Shown here in pieces: positions 36,101 to 44,465 of a stretch of DNA of 64,000 nucleotides (position 1 is the first letter of the stretch; each line of letters opens with the position of its first letter). Position numbers and translations under genes: made by a program. The notes under the pieces were generated by a model. That model worked only from the letters and a program-made list of their open reading frames with translations, ran no database searches and was not told where the DNA came from. The DNA is from Paenibacillus luteus (GTDB taxonomy: Bacteria; Bacillota; Bacilli; Paenibacillales; Paenibacillaceae): the NCBI RefSeq assembly GCF_006542765.1, contig NZ_SKCD01000033.1:62001-126000 (forward strand). The letters are read 5' to 3'.

Positions 36101-37258
36101 AGAAGTATGAAGGACACGATTGCGAATGCGGACGGCTGGTATGTGTCGACGGGGGGAACAAAGACGGCCGGGACAGGCAGCCTTTCGCTGAGCAATGGCT
36201 ATGCGATCTATCAGGATGAAATGTTCGGGGATGAACTGTTAGAGTTCAACATGAAGCCAAGCCAGTCGGGTTGGCCGAGCATTACGCTGAGAAATCAGAG
36301 CGCCACAGCCAGCGGTATCGGTGCGGCCAGCTCGAGTTATATTGTCGTCATCCGACCGGAGGTGATTGAGCTGCATCGGTTTAATCAGGGCGCGCGAACG
36401 GTTTTTTACGGGAATCTGGAGGGGTATTCCAGTCTATACGGAGATGCGATCCCGAACACTGTGTTTGATTATTCGCGAGACAATCACGTGCAGATAGGGG
36501 CGATCAATACCGACGACGGCGTCCGGCTTATCCTCAACGTTAACGGTCGGAGCGTCATCGATTGCATCGACAGCGAGTCGGGTCGTATTGCTTCCGAGGG
36601 ATATTTCGGCACGTATCAGGCGGGCAGTACTATTCGACTCGCCGAGCCTCCGACTATTGTTAATATAAGTGAGACGATTGCAGACGGTGACGGATGGTTC
36701 GTGTCGGGAGGAGGGACCAAGACGGTCGGCACAGGAAACGTTAAGCTGAGTAACGGCTATGCGATCTATCAGGGCGAGACATTTGGTAATGAATTGCTGG
36801 AATTCAACATGAAGACGAACCGGGCGGCTTGGCCAAGCATTATGTTGAGGAATCAGAGCACTACGGCCAACGGAATCGGAGCATCCAGTGCCAGCTATAT
36901 TATGATTTTTAAAGCGGAGGGCATAGAACTGCATCGCTTTAACCAAGGGGTGCGAACGGTGTTTTACGGAAATCTGGAAGGGTACACCAGTTTGTTCGGG
37001 GACGCGCTCCCGATCACCGCATTCGACTACACGCGGGACAATCTTGTGCAGGCTGGAGCAATAAATACGGACGACGGTGTAAGGCTGATATTAAACGTCA
37101 ACGGTAAAAGTATTATTGATTGCATCGACAGCGAACCGGGACGCATTACTTCTGCGGGCTATTTCGGCACCTACCAGGCGAGCAATACCATTAGGCTGAG
37201 TCAAGGCTTCTATGCCGTCGCTCCCATGTTGGCTCCTTCAACCATGGCAGCAGCATAG
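33136..37258 (+). CDS. Large secreted beta-helix protein, frameshifted at a G8 run
   Basis: A signal peptide (RRKSGKGLSLVLVLTLLLSV, cleavage near AFA-AEQ) is followed by YYVSPDGDDSHPGTLEQPFR, the entry of right-handed beta-helix enzymes and polysaccharide lyases. The first frame ends at 33408. The second runs from about 33394 to 37258. Removing one G from the run at 33386-33393 joins them as ~1,373 residues, with RGG-TYRVDSSIDFG across the junction. The beta-helix covers about residues 140-590, with repeated NIxISGNxIS-like rungs near 34290-34900. Two Ig/cadherin-like regions follow, then three tandem ~186-residue C-terminal modules. There are no SLH or sortase signals. The role in cleaving or binding a polysaccharide is inferred from the neighbouring lyase and importer. 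The catalytic residues are not recognisable. Confidence 0.75.
33386..33393 (+). other. Eight-G homopolymer causing a frameshift
   Basis: Eight consecutive G fall inside the codons for R-G-G. With seven G the reading frame stays open through the whole gene. With eight it hits TGA at 33406-33408. This could be a sequencing indel, a phase-variable tract or a true mutation. Confidence 0.85.
35545..37205 (+). repeat. Three tandem ~558-bp repeats encoding C-terminal modules
   Basis: The units begin near 35560, 36120 and 36680. Each encodes a W-x-(V/M)-S-(T/G)-GGTKT start, then LSNGYAIYQ-x-E-x-FG-x-ELLEFNMK, WPSI-x-LRNQS, IELHRFNQG, RTVFYGNL and a final EGYFGTYQA or AGYFGTYQA. The first two units are the most alike, and the third is more diverged. 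The beta-rich composition resembles concanavalin-type (LamG/DUF1080-like) carbohydrate-binding modules. Confidence 0.85.
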
Positions 37259-37471
37259 TCCATTTATGATTCCAATATCGAAGGAGTGGTTCCAGGGCAA
37301 TATCCAGTGGGCTGAAAAGGCGGTCTTCTGGCCGCAATTCAGGCAGCCGAAGCGGTTGCGGTGTTGACGTAATAGCCCTGCCATTTCTCGGATGAGGGAT
37401 GCCAGCGTATCTTTTAGCGAACTCGCGTACTCATCCATCTGCTTGTCAAATTTTATTTTTCTTTTTCGCAC
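37259..37471 (-). pseudogene. Second decayed IS4-family transposase remnant
   Basis: On the minus strand, RKRKIKFDK (about 37440-37468) resembles the R-K-R-K-x-x-F motif of IS4 transposase N-termini. In another frame, WQGYYVNTATASAA followed by a stop matches QGYD-x-NT-x-TTSAF of the remnant at 23434-23601. So the sequence is frameshifted and truncated. About 71 bases at 37361-37431 align to 23549-23619 with roughly 13 mismatches. It lies immediately after the beta-helix gene and marks the right border of the island. Confidence 0.5.
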
Positions 37472-37514
37472 AAAAAAAGAGCGGGCTATCCTTTGGATAA
37501 CCTGCTCTTTTTCT
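37472..37514. terminator. Terminator at the end of the YheC/YheD operon
   Basis: A stem of about 15 pairs with two mismatches (AAAGAGC-GGGC-TATCC with GGATA-ACC-TGCTCTTT). It has T-tracts on both strands, seven T on the minus strand. It probably ends the minus-strand ATP-grasp operon and also stops plus-strand transcription from the island. Confidence 0.7.
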
Positions 37515-37600
37515 TCATTTTTGGCCTTGCACCTTAACTTAATGACATTGCTTGAGAGGCTGGCGTAGTTATACGCTGCAGCCTTCCAGGTGCTCTTTTC

Positions 37601-38773
37601 TTAGTCCAACTCGAGATTGGGCTCTTTATCCGTCCGAGTATCGGAGACGGCGGCTTGCTTCTCTTTAGATTTTCTTCGTTTCTTCTGATTATGAAGCCAG
37701 AGCGCATATTCCAGCGGCCTGATAATTGCTTTACGGTAAACATCTTTTTCTCCGGCTTGTGCGAAAACCTCTCTGGCTGGCTTCGGGTTAACCTCAAGCA
37801 GCCATATGCCGCCCTTTCGGTCAATGGCCAAATCCAGTGCCAGCTCGCAGAGCCTGCCATATTCAAGCTCTAAGTAAGCTGCGATGCCAACCCCTAGTTT
37901 CTCCGCTTCTTCCTTCACTTGAGTGACTTTGCTCTCCTCGCGGAGCCACTCCTTCAATAAGGCACTCATCGTTGCGGCATGGCCGCCGCCGTGTAAATTA
38001 GATGTAATGCTGCCTGCAGCGCCAATTCTTCCGGCACAGCCGGTGACCTCCCAAGCGCCTTCGCTATTTTTCTGAACGAGCATCCGGTAGTCATGAACGC
38101 GTCCGCTCGCAAGCTTGATTTGAATGCCCTGCTGGGCAATGTAACGATTGCCCTTCAAGTTCCAAGGCGCCAAATAACTGCTTAAGGCAGCCGCCGATAT
38201 TTCCCTTGGCCGTATGATTTTTCGGGATTGGTCACGTCCCTGAATATGAAGCTGACCGTCCCGTCGTCTCTCAATTCGCAATATACCCCTGCCGCCGGTG
38301 CCATTAACTGGCTTTAGATAGACCAGCGGGTATTTGCGGATCATCTCAGACACATCCTCGTTGTTCTCGATATATCTGGTCGCAGGTAAATATCCCTTAT
38401 ATTGGGAATCCTTCGAGAGGACGCGGTGAACCGTCCATTTATTGCGAAGCGGGCGATTAAGAAAGGTGAGATGGCTGTAGCGAGAACGGAATTTCTTGAG
38501 CTGGTCAAAACGGTAGGTGCGTTGAATGCGGCAGCGGTCGTAAATCATATTCGGAAACGATGTCCACTTACGCGACCATGTTTTCGATTCGGGATGATAG
38601 AAAAGGGCATGAATTTTATTTTGAATATAGTTGACGTCCTTAGGCGTAAAAACGAAGACGTTAAGCCCAAGTTTTTGTCCGGCTGACGTCATTTTCTGAT
38701 AGATGGATCGCTCCTCCAGCAGGCCGGCTTCATTGAGGTACAAAGTCAGAATGCCTAGGACGGGCTGCGTCAT
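37601..38773 (-). CDS. YheC/YheD-family ATP-grasp protein (first of five)
   Basis: 390 residues of the YheC/YheD family, spore-coat-associated ATP-grasp proteins whose ligase reaction is not known. The ATP-grasp core has YLKPVNGTGGRGILRIERR near residue 165, the QQGIQIKLA segment near 230, HDYRMLVQKNSEGAWEVTG near 245 and LALDLAIDRKGGIWLLEVNPKPAREV near 335 (metal-binding Glu and Asn). It is the YheC-like short form without the extra N-terminal domain. The start at 38773 has GAAAGGGG upstream and lies inside the end of the GNAT gene (44-base overlap). It is the last gene of the operon. Confidence 0.85.
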   Translation of the reverse strand: MTQPVLGILTLYLNEAGLLEERSIYQKMTSAGQKLGLNVFVFTPKDVNYIQNKIHALFYHPESKTWSRKWTSFPNMIYDRCRIQRTYRFDQLKKFRSRYSHLTFLNRPLRNKWTVHRVLSKDSQYKGYLPATRYIENNEDVSEMIRKYPLVYLKPVNGTGGRGILRIERRRDGQLHIQGRDQSRKIIRPREISAAALSSYLAPWNLKGNRYIAQQGIQIKLASGRVHDYRMLVQKNSEGAWEVTGCAGRIGAAGSITSNLHGGGHAATMSALLKEWLREESKVTQVKEEAEKLGVGIAAYLELEYGRLCELALDLAIDRKGGIWLLEVNPKPAREVFAQAGEKDVYRKAIIRPLEYALWLHNQKKRRKSKEKQAAVSDTRTDKEPNLELD

Positions 38774-39227
38774 TAGCGGTTCCCCTTTCAAAGCGGAGCG
38801 TCGGTTTGCCAGTCGGCCCTCTATGCATGGATACGGCTGTCATCCCCAGCCGGAAGCAAAGAGCCATGCTTGCCGTGTTATCCGCAGCCACGTTGCAGGC
38901 AAGCTTGCCTAGGCGTGCAATCATCGCCTGAACAAGTGAGCTGCCGATACCAAGGCTTCTTGCTTCGGGGTGAACGACGACCATGCAGGCAGCTTCGCCT
39001 AAAGCTTCAGCGAAGCCAAAGCCGCTGATGCGGCTGCCCTGTCTGGCGATAACAGCTACTGCGCCATAGGGCTTGCCGCTGGCAGCTTCCAGCAGGGAGG
39101 GATCAAGCTTTCGCAGCGCATGTATGGTAGCTACGGCAAGCCGCTTATCTCCGAATCGAATGGCAAAGCCGATGAGTCTTTTTTGTTCTGCTAACCATGT
39201 CTCCGGTGTAAGCAGCTCTAGCTCCAC
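38730..39227 (-). CDS. GNAT-family N-acetyltransferase
   Basis: 165 residues. The acetyl-CoA-binding block is VVHPEARSLGIGSSLVQAMI near residue 95 (R/Q-x-x-G-x-G/A pattern as R-S-L-G-I-G). IARQGSRISGFGFAEA precedes it and MALCFRLGMTAV follows, as in GNAT enzymes. It transfers an acetyl group to an unknown amine. It is embedded between ATP-grasp genes, one base after the preceding gene and overlapping the next, so it probably modifies the same product or its building block. The GTG start at 39227 has GGGAGGCATG upstream. Confidence 0.8.
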   Translation of the reverse strand: MELELLTPETWLAEQKRLIGFAIRFGDKRLAVATIHALRKLDPSLLEAASGKPYGAVAVIARQGSRISGFGFAEALGEAACMVVVHPEARSLGIGSSLVQAMIARLGKLACNVAADNTASMALCFRLGMTAVSMHRGPTGKPTLRFERGTANDAARPRHSDFVPQ

Positions 39228-39228
39228 G

Positions 39229-40383
39229 TTACATGCCTCCCGCTTTCTCCATTTTTCTTTTTGCTAAATAAGATCCGTAATGAAATATTCGTTCCAGCGA
39301 TTTTTGCCGGATATGCGGCTCATCGAATTTCATGGGTTTGGAATTAGCTTCGAAAAACCACATGTTCCCTTCGCTGTCTACGCCAAGATCCATTGACATC
39401 TCGCCAAGCAGTTGCCCCGAGGCGCGCTCGATTTGCTTGGCGATTAGAACGGCGGCATTTTTAGCCTTTATGAGAATCTTACGCGCTTGCTCTTCATTAA
39501 ATGAATTCACGAGCAGTTTTTCTGGGTCATCGATCATGCCGCCGCGAGGGACATGGGTCGTGATGCTTGACACTCCGGCGATTCTCGCGCCGATGCCGGT
39601 AATATCCCACTGCCCTCGCTGGTTTTTCTGAACGAGTGCGCGGAGATCGAATCTTCGATCTTGAAAAGAAGCCAGCTTAATCCCTTGCTGAGCGATATAG
39701 GGCTCCCCTCCGCTTTGCTTTTGAATGCGGCTCCAAAGCTTATAGATATTCGCGCAGTTATAAGTCACGCTTTTTTTGTTTTCCTGAATTTTTAGCCGGT
39801 AGGGGAGCTGCTTCTCCGCCTGGACCTTAATCGTCATGATGCCTTTGCCGGCTTTGCCGCTCTCGGGCTTTAAATATAGATAAGAATGCTTCTGCATCAG
39901 CCGTCCTAAACCCGACACCGTAACGAGGCGGCGGGTGGTTGGAATATACGGTTTGGTCGAATTGGATAATCGAAGCCACTCAAATAAATTCCATTTGTTA
40001 AAGAAAGCAGGATTGAACAGCGTTACGCGCGGATGCTTGCGGCAAGCGTCGATCTTTTGCCTGACGGCAGGCAATACTTCATCCTCGCGCAGCGGTATGC
40101 GGTTATAGATAATGTCGGGAAAAGGGAGAAGACGCTCTTGCCAGCTGTCTTCGGCTTCGTTATAAACATATCCCTTTAAGCTGCTCTTGGTGAGCAGCAG
40201 GTTTTTGACAGTAAGGACATAGACGATAAATCCCATCGATTGTCCAGTACGAATCAAATCCACAAAGTTGCTCCGGTTGCCACGAAAGAGCAGCATGTCA
40301 TCCTCAATGGTCAAGATCGCAAGGACTGTTCTGCCTGCCCGTGTTTCTCTGAAATCGCTATCCTCTGATAGGTTACTGTCCAT
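39229..40383 (-). CDS. YheC/YheD-family ATP-grasp protein (second of five)
   Basis: 384 residues, a short YheC-like form. The core has YLKPESGKAGKGIMTIK near residue 172, IAQQGIKLASFQDRRFDLRALVQKN (two parts) near 225-245, GIGARIAGVSSITTHVPRGG near 262, and MSMDLGVDSEGNMWFFEANSKP near 335. The sequence suggests an active ATP-grasp fold with metal-binding Asp/Glu/Asn. ATG 40383 is preceded by GGGAGGGAG. A TTG one codon earlier is possible. The gene starts inside the end of the upstream paralog (11-base overlap). Confidence 0.85.
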   Translation of the reverse strand: MDSNLSEDSDFRETRAGRTVLAILTIEDDMLLFRGNRSNFVDLIRTGQSMGFIVYVLTVKNLLLTKSSLKGYVYNEAEDSWQERLLPFPDIIYNRIPLREDEVLPAVRQKIDACRKHPRVTLFNPAFFNKWNLFEWLRLSNSTKPYIPTTRRLVTVSGLGRLMQKHSYLYLKPESGKAGKGIMTIKVQAEKQLPYRLKIQENKKSVTYNCANIYKLWSRIQKQSGGEPYIAQQGIKLASFQDRRFDLRALVQKNQRGQWDITGIGARIAGVSSITTHVPRGGMIDDPEKLLVNSFNEEQARKILIKAKNAAVLIAKQIERASGQLLGEMSMDLGVDSEGNMWFFEANSKPMKFDEPHIRQKSLERIFHYGSYLAKRKMEKAGGM

Positions 40384-41761
40384 CAACTGCTCCCTCCCTG
40401 CTTTGGAAGCGGCTGAGGTACATACAATGCTCTAAAATATACGATAGCGACGCGCGCCCTTCCGAGCGGAGCGCAGGATGTTTGAAGATAGAGCGTCCAG
40501 GCTTGGCATTAGCCTCGAACATCCATATTTCGCCGTCTTTATCGATCCCAATGTCAAGACCCAGCTCGCCGAGCCGATGTGGGTAGTTCCTTTCTATGGC
40601 TTCCGATAGCTTGATGGACGCAAGCTTCGCTTTCTCTAGAACAGTATCTGCTTCCTTACCGAAGGTTTGGTCAAGCGCTTGCTCGGGCGTCATAAGTGAA
40701 CCGCCATTTTTCACATGGGTGGTTACGCTGCCGCGGCCTGCTTTTTTGGCGCCGATACCGGCGGGAATCCATTCATTCTTGCCGTTCTTGTGCATGTGAA
40801 ATCGGAAATCGAGTGGACAATTATCGATTTCGACAAGCCGAATTCCTTGCTGTACAACATAATGGTTTAGGTTGCTGCCATGCTTCGCTTGGATCATGCG
40901 CATCAGGCTGTTAAAGGTGCTAAACCTTAGTAGTACATTTTGGTTCCCTTTACGATAGCGCGCGAAATAGCCTCGCTTAGGGTGATAGGTCAGACGATAG
41001 ATGCCAACGCCTAGACTGCCTGCCGTAGGCTTGAAATAAAGAAACTGATGCTTCTCTAGCATTTCCTTTATCTTTTCCGATGACGGACCTGAGACCGACT
41101 CCGGCAAATGGACCAGCGCTTCCGGATCATTGTCAAGCAGCTTGTAGACATCCGCTTTGTTGAAGAAGCTCCAGTTGAAGAACGGAATTTTGCGGCGCAC
41201 GAATCGTTCGCGCAGCGCATTTATCGAAGATGAGGTTTCCGCTTTGCGGCTAGGGAGACGGTTATAGACGACATCGGGAAGTGGAACGATTTTTCGGTAC
41301 CAGCCGCCTTGTGCATTAAGAAAATAGCCGTTGACTGTTCCTTGCTGCCAGTTGATATCGCTTGGCGTAAAGCCGAACAAGTAGGCTTTATGCTCGCCGG
41401 TACGAATGACTTGTTTAATGAAGCCGGTTCGTGGGCCAAAAGGATTGCTTTCAGATCGGGTCGGGTTATCGCTTAAAATGCCGACGAGTGGACCGAGCTG
41501 CACTTCATTGCCTCCGGCGTTTAGCACATACACATTGCCTGATTTCGGAACTTTGATTAATTGCCTTACTCCTGCTGAAAGGTACAAGTGATTTCCAGGT
41601 CGCTTGAGCTGCTTGATTTCAGCAATAATCACCTCGTTGCCTAGCTTGAGGTGTACCGATTTTTTGCCGGAAAGCTTGAGCTGTTTGAGCAGCGGGCTGG
41701 ATAAATAGACGATTTTATTCGATTGCTGTGAAAAATGGACGTTACAAGTTGTCAAACTCAT
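40373..41761 (-). CDS. YheD-like ATP-grasp protein with N-terminal domain (third of five)
   Basis: 462 residues. An extra ~110-residue beta-rich N-terminal domain (IVYLSSPLLKQLKL near residue 17, LYLSAGVRQLIKVPKSGNV near 60) precedes the common part, which begins LGPLVGILSDNP near 95. The ATP-grasp blocks are YFKPTAGSLGVGIYRL near residue 245, YVVQQGIRLVEIDNCPLDFR near 305, GIGAKKAGRGSVTTHVKNGG near 335 and LGLDIGIDKDGEIWMFEANAKPGRS near 405. This is the YheD architecture. It overlaps the upstream paralog by four bases (ATGA). Confidence 0.85.
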   Translation of the reverse strand: MSLTTCNVHFSQQSNKIVYLSSPLLKQLKLSGKKSVHLKLGNEVIIAEIKQLKRPGNHLYLSAGVRQLIKVPKSGNVYVLNAGGNEVQLGPLVGILSDNPTRSESNPFGPRTGFIKQVIRTGEHKAYLFGFTPSDINWQQGTVNGYFLNAQGGWYRKIVPLPDVVYNRLPSRKAETSSSINALRERFVRRKIPFFNWSFFNKADVYKLLDNDPEALVHLPESVSGPSSEKIKEMLEKHQFLYFKPTAGSLGVGIYRLTYHPKRGYFARYRKGNQNVLLRFSTFNSLMRMIQAKHGSNLNHYVVQQGIRLVEIDNCPLDFRFHMHKNGKNEWIPAGIGAKKAGRGSVTTHVKNGGSLMTPEQALDQTFGKEADTVLEKAKLASIKLSEAIERNYPHRLGELGLDIGIDKDGEIWMFEANAKPGRSIFKHPALRSEGRASLSYILEHCMYLSRFQSREGAVDGQ

Positions 41762-42981
41762 CGATGAACCTCCTGAACGTTGAAAGGCCGTAATAGGTTG
41801 TCGGGACGTGTTGGATAATGACGGCCGTTTGCGGATTCATTGGCTACTAAGGACGGTGATAAACGCCTGGACAGCAAGGCTGCATATAATAACGGTCTCT
41901 CTATTGAATGCCGCTTGGCCAAGGGATCGCCGATTGTACGAAAGGAAGATCGCCCTGGCTTTGAGTTTGCTTCAAGCAGCCACAGAAGGCCGCTCTGATC
42001 TATGCCATAATCCAACCCAAGCTCTGCAAATCTGCCGTATTTGCTCTCAAGCCGTACTGCTGTTTGCTTGCTTATTGTATGGATTTGTTCTAGCAAACGT
42101 TCGGCTTTCGGCTTGCCATATTTGGCGGAGAGTAGGCTGACTGCAGGCATGGCGCCGCCGCCGCCGTGCAGATTGGATGTCAAGGAGCCTGCATGGCCAG
42201 TACGCGCAGCAATGCCGGAGACAGACCAGATTCCTCTGCCATCTTTTTGAATCAGTGCTCTAATGTCGAAGGGCTTGCAATCCTCTCCGCTCAGCTCCAA
42301 GTAAGGCTGGATAATATAAGGCGAATGATGGATAAAGCGGGCAACCCAATGTTCGAAATCCTGATTTTCTTCAAATGTGAGTGCAAAAGAATGATTTCGG
42401 CGTGTACGCCCTTTGATCTGTATGGCTGAATCAAGCGGACGAAGCTTGATATGGATAATCCCTCGTCCCTGCATGCCTGCAGACGGCTTGAGAATGATGC
42501 CCGCAGGGTAATGAGTGATAAGCTCATAGATCTGTTCTTCAGCTTTAAAAGACAGAGTGAGGGGCAGATGCTGACATAACTGCTGATCTTCTATTAGCCA
42601 TTCGTATACGTCAAGCTTTGCCGGAAGCTCTCCGTTTAGTCTGCGGAACGGTTGAATCGCGGACAACTGCCTCAGCATCCGTCGGCAGTCCGACCGCTCG
42701 CTCGCATTTGCGAAGAAACAACGATCGTAGATCAATTCGGGAAACGGAACACGCTGCTTATCCCAACGGCTGCCTATCCATCTATATCCATAAAGCAGCT
42801 TCGTTTGCGGTTGAAAACATTCGGCTGTTAAGACATAGACGTCGACACCAAGTGCCTTGCCTGCCGAACAGAGCTCGCGGTAGAAGGCGGGCTCTGGCAG
42901 AAGAGGAGCAGCATGGCTATCTGTGGAAGGCTGCTTAACGGATGCGATGACAATGGCGAGATTGACGATGTTAGCCTGCAT
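41758..42981 (-). CDS. YheC-like ATP-grasp protein (fourth of five)
   Basis: 407 residues of the short form. Blocks: IILKPSAGMQGRGIIHIKLR near residue 165, YIIQPYLELSGEDCKPFDIR near 235 (Q-P-Y instead of the usual QQG), GIAARTGHAGSLTSNLHGGG near 262 and LGLDYGIDQSGLLWLLEANSKPGRS near 330. The QPYLEL variation at the nucleotide-side strand is a small divergence from its paralogs. It starts at ATG 42981 after GGAGGCGCC, eleven bases from the upstream paralog. Confidence 0.85.
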   Translation of the reverse strand: MQANIVNLAIVIASVKQPSTDSHAAPLLPEPAFYRELCSAGKALGVDVYVLTAECFQPQTKLLYGYRWIGSRWDKQRVPFPELIYDRCFFANASERSDCRRMLRQLSAIQPFRRLNGELPAKLDVYEWLIEDQQLCQHLPLTLSFKAEEQIYELITHYPAGIILKPSAGMQGRGIIHIKLRPLDSAIQIKGRTRRNHSFALTFEENQDFEHWVARFIHHSPYIIQPYLELSGEDCKPFDIRALIQKDGRGIWSVSGIAARTGHAGSLTSNLHGGGGAMPAVSLLSAKYGKPKAERLLEQIHTISKQTAVRLESKYGRFAELGLDYGIDQSGLLWLLEANSKPGRSSFRTIGDPLAKRHSIERPLLYAALLSRRLSPSLVANESANGRHYPTRPDNLLRPFNVQEVHR

Positions 42982-42992
42982 AGGCGCCTCCG

Positions 42993-44366
42993 TTAAAAGC
43001 CCGATAAAAAACGGGAATATTGAATCATCATGCGTACAGATGGTCGGATTTTATTTTCATTAAGCGGTGTATTGTCGTTTTTGGATGGCTTTGAATTGAC
43101 CTCCAGCAGCCAGACGCGGCCGCTAGTATCCATGGCCAAATCAATGCCAAGCTCACCGAAATGAGCGGGAATTTGAGTGTCAACGCCGCGTGCAATATTC
43201 AGCGCCGCCTGTTGAAGCCGTTGAACGGCATCCTGCCTGCTGATGCCGGGATTGAGATTTGATTTGGCCACGGCATCTCCGACGGTACTCAGCGTACCTC
43301 CTCTAGCTAGATTGGACACAAAATGATGATTGCCGGCGGTACGGGCGACAATGGAAGTAATCGTCCATTTACCGGAAGCATTTTTTTGTACAAGGGCACG
43401 AAAGTCGACCGGCCGCTTCTGGATTTCGATCAACGTCAGCCCCTGCTGAATTTGGTACTTAACGGTTTTCATCTTAGCGGATATCGTTGAGAACAGCTTG
43501 AGCAGGCTTGAATATTGCTGCTTGCGGGAGCCAGCAGCCGTTGCATACATCACTTGATAATTATTCGAATCAATGCGCGTAACTCGAATGATGCCTTTAC
43601 CCAAGCTGCCGCGAACGGGCTTGAGAAACACGCTGCTATAGCGCGAGCACATGGATTTCAACATCGTGTAATTTCGCAGAGAGTGCGATTCGGGCAAGTA
43701 GCGGACGAGGTTTTCCTCTTTCTTCAGCGCATCGAAAACTTCGGTCTTATCCAAAAACTTTTCGTTGAAAACGGTAGTCTGATGCTTCAGTTTTACTTCC
43801 TTGATGAATTGCTGTACGCTGGGTCTGTTCTCCAATTTTCTGGAGGTAAGCCGGTTGTTAATCACATCGGGAACGGGCAGCGTGACCTTGAGCCATCCAT
43901 TTGAATAGATCCATCCGTCAAGGTGGTCAAGACTTGTGCCGATCTGATTCGGCGTGAAAAAATAAACGTAAGCGCCTTGCGCCGTACAGGCTTCTACAAG
44001 CTCCCTGCAAAACATAGTAATGGAACCAAACGGTTTATCAGGAAGGTGTGGATAATCCCGACTGACAAGCACGCCGATGAGAGGTCCCAGAACAAGTGTT
44101 GCTGTGCCGTCTTTATATTGCAGACGAATCGATGTGCCGTTGGATAATCCCATTTTTCTTGCTAGGCTTTGGCTCATTCTCATGCCATTGTACTTTGCGA
44201 CAGGGATTACCTTTACGTGCTGCCGAAAGCCACCGAACTTTATAAGAATGTGCTGGCCTTGAGGGATTTTCCATTGCTTCACATAGACTTCGCCTAGCAT
44301 AAGCGTATCTTCCGGTAGCATGCCGGAGCTGATCACCTGTACGGCTACTTTCGATTTGAGCATCAT
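42993..44366 (-). CDS. YheD-like ATP-grasp protein (first gene of the operon)
   Basis: 457 residues with the YheD architecture. The N-terminal beta-rich domain has WKIPQGQHILIKFGG near residue 32 and MRMSQSLARKMGLSNGTS near 62, followed by LVLGPLIGVLVSRDYP near 92. The ATP-grasp part has VFLKPVRGSLGKGIIRVTR near 245, YQIQQGLTLIEIQKRPVDFR near 305 and LGIDLAMDTSGRVWLLEVNSKPSK near 405. It is the promoter-proximal gene and starts at one of two adjacent ATG codons (44366 or 44363) after GGAAGGAG. In B. subtilis yheC and yheD are sporulation genes, and the same timing is inferred here. Confidence 0.87.
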   Translation of the reverse strand: MMLKSKVAVQVISSGMLPEDTLMLGEVYVKQWKIPQGQHILIKFGGFRQHVKVIPVAKYNGMRMSQSLARKMGLSNGTSIRLQYKDGTATLVLGPLIGVLVSRDYPHLPDKPFGSITMFCRELVEACTAQGAYVYFFTPNQIGTSLDHLDGWIYSNGWLKVTLPVPDVINNRLTSRKLENRPSVQQFIKEVKLKHQTTVFNEKFLDKTEVFDALKKEENLVRYLPESHSLRNYTMLKSMCSRYSSVFLKPVRGSLGKGIIRVTRIDSNNYQVMYATAAGSRKQQYSSLLKLFSTISAKMKTVKYQIQQGLTLIEIQKRPVDFRALVQKNASGKWTITSIVARTAGNHHFVSNLARGGTLSTVGDAVAKSNLNPGISRQDAVQRLQQAALNIARGVDTQIPAHFGELGIDLAMDTSGRVWLLEVNSKPSKNDNTPLNENKIRPSVRMMIQYSRFLSGF

Positions 44367-44437
44367 AAATCTCCTTCCAAGCAGGAGGATGACGATAAGA
44401 GGTTAGCGGCCTATAGGTGTTTTGCACGAATTACCTC

Positions 44438-44465
44438 ATCATATGAGGACATCTATCCCTTTGTG
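44438..44465 (-). promoter_or_regulatory. Possible SigK/SigE-type sporulation promoter
   Basis: On the minus strand, CACA (44462-44465), a 16-base spacer and CATATGAT (44438-44445) resemble the mother-cell promoter form AC-N16-CATANNNT. It lies about 70 bases before the first ATP-grasp gene. It overlaps a small CCTCAT/ATGAGG inverted repeat. No sigma-A promoter is obvious there. Confidence 0.3.

Noticed and set aside
37238..37471. 77-codon minus-strand frame as a real gene
   Set aside because: Its N-terminus resembles an IS4 transposase start, but homology changes frame within it, and the rest is unrelated text opposite the end of the beta-helix gene. Best read as a relic.
23434..37471. Intact composite transposon
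   Set aside because: No complete transposase or terminal inverted repeats were seen. Only short decayed fragments remain.
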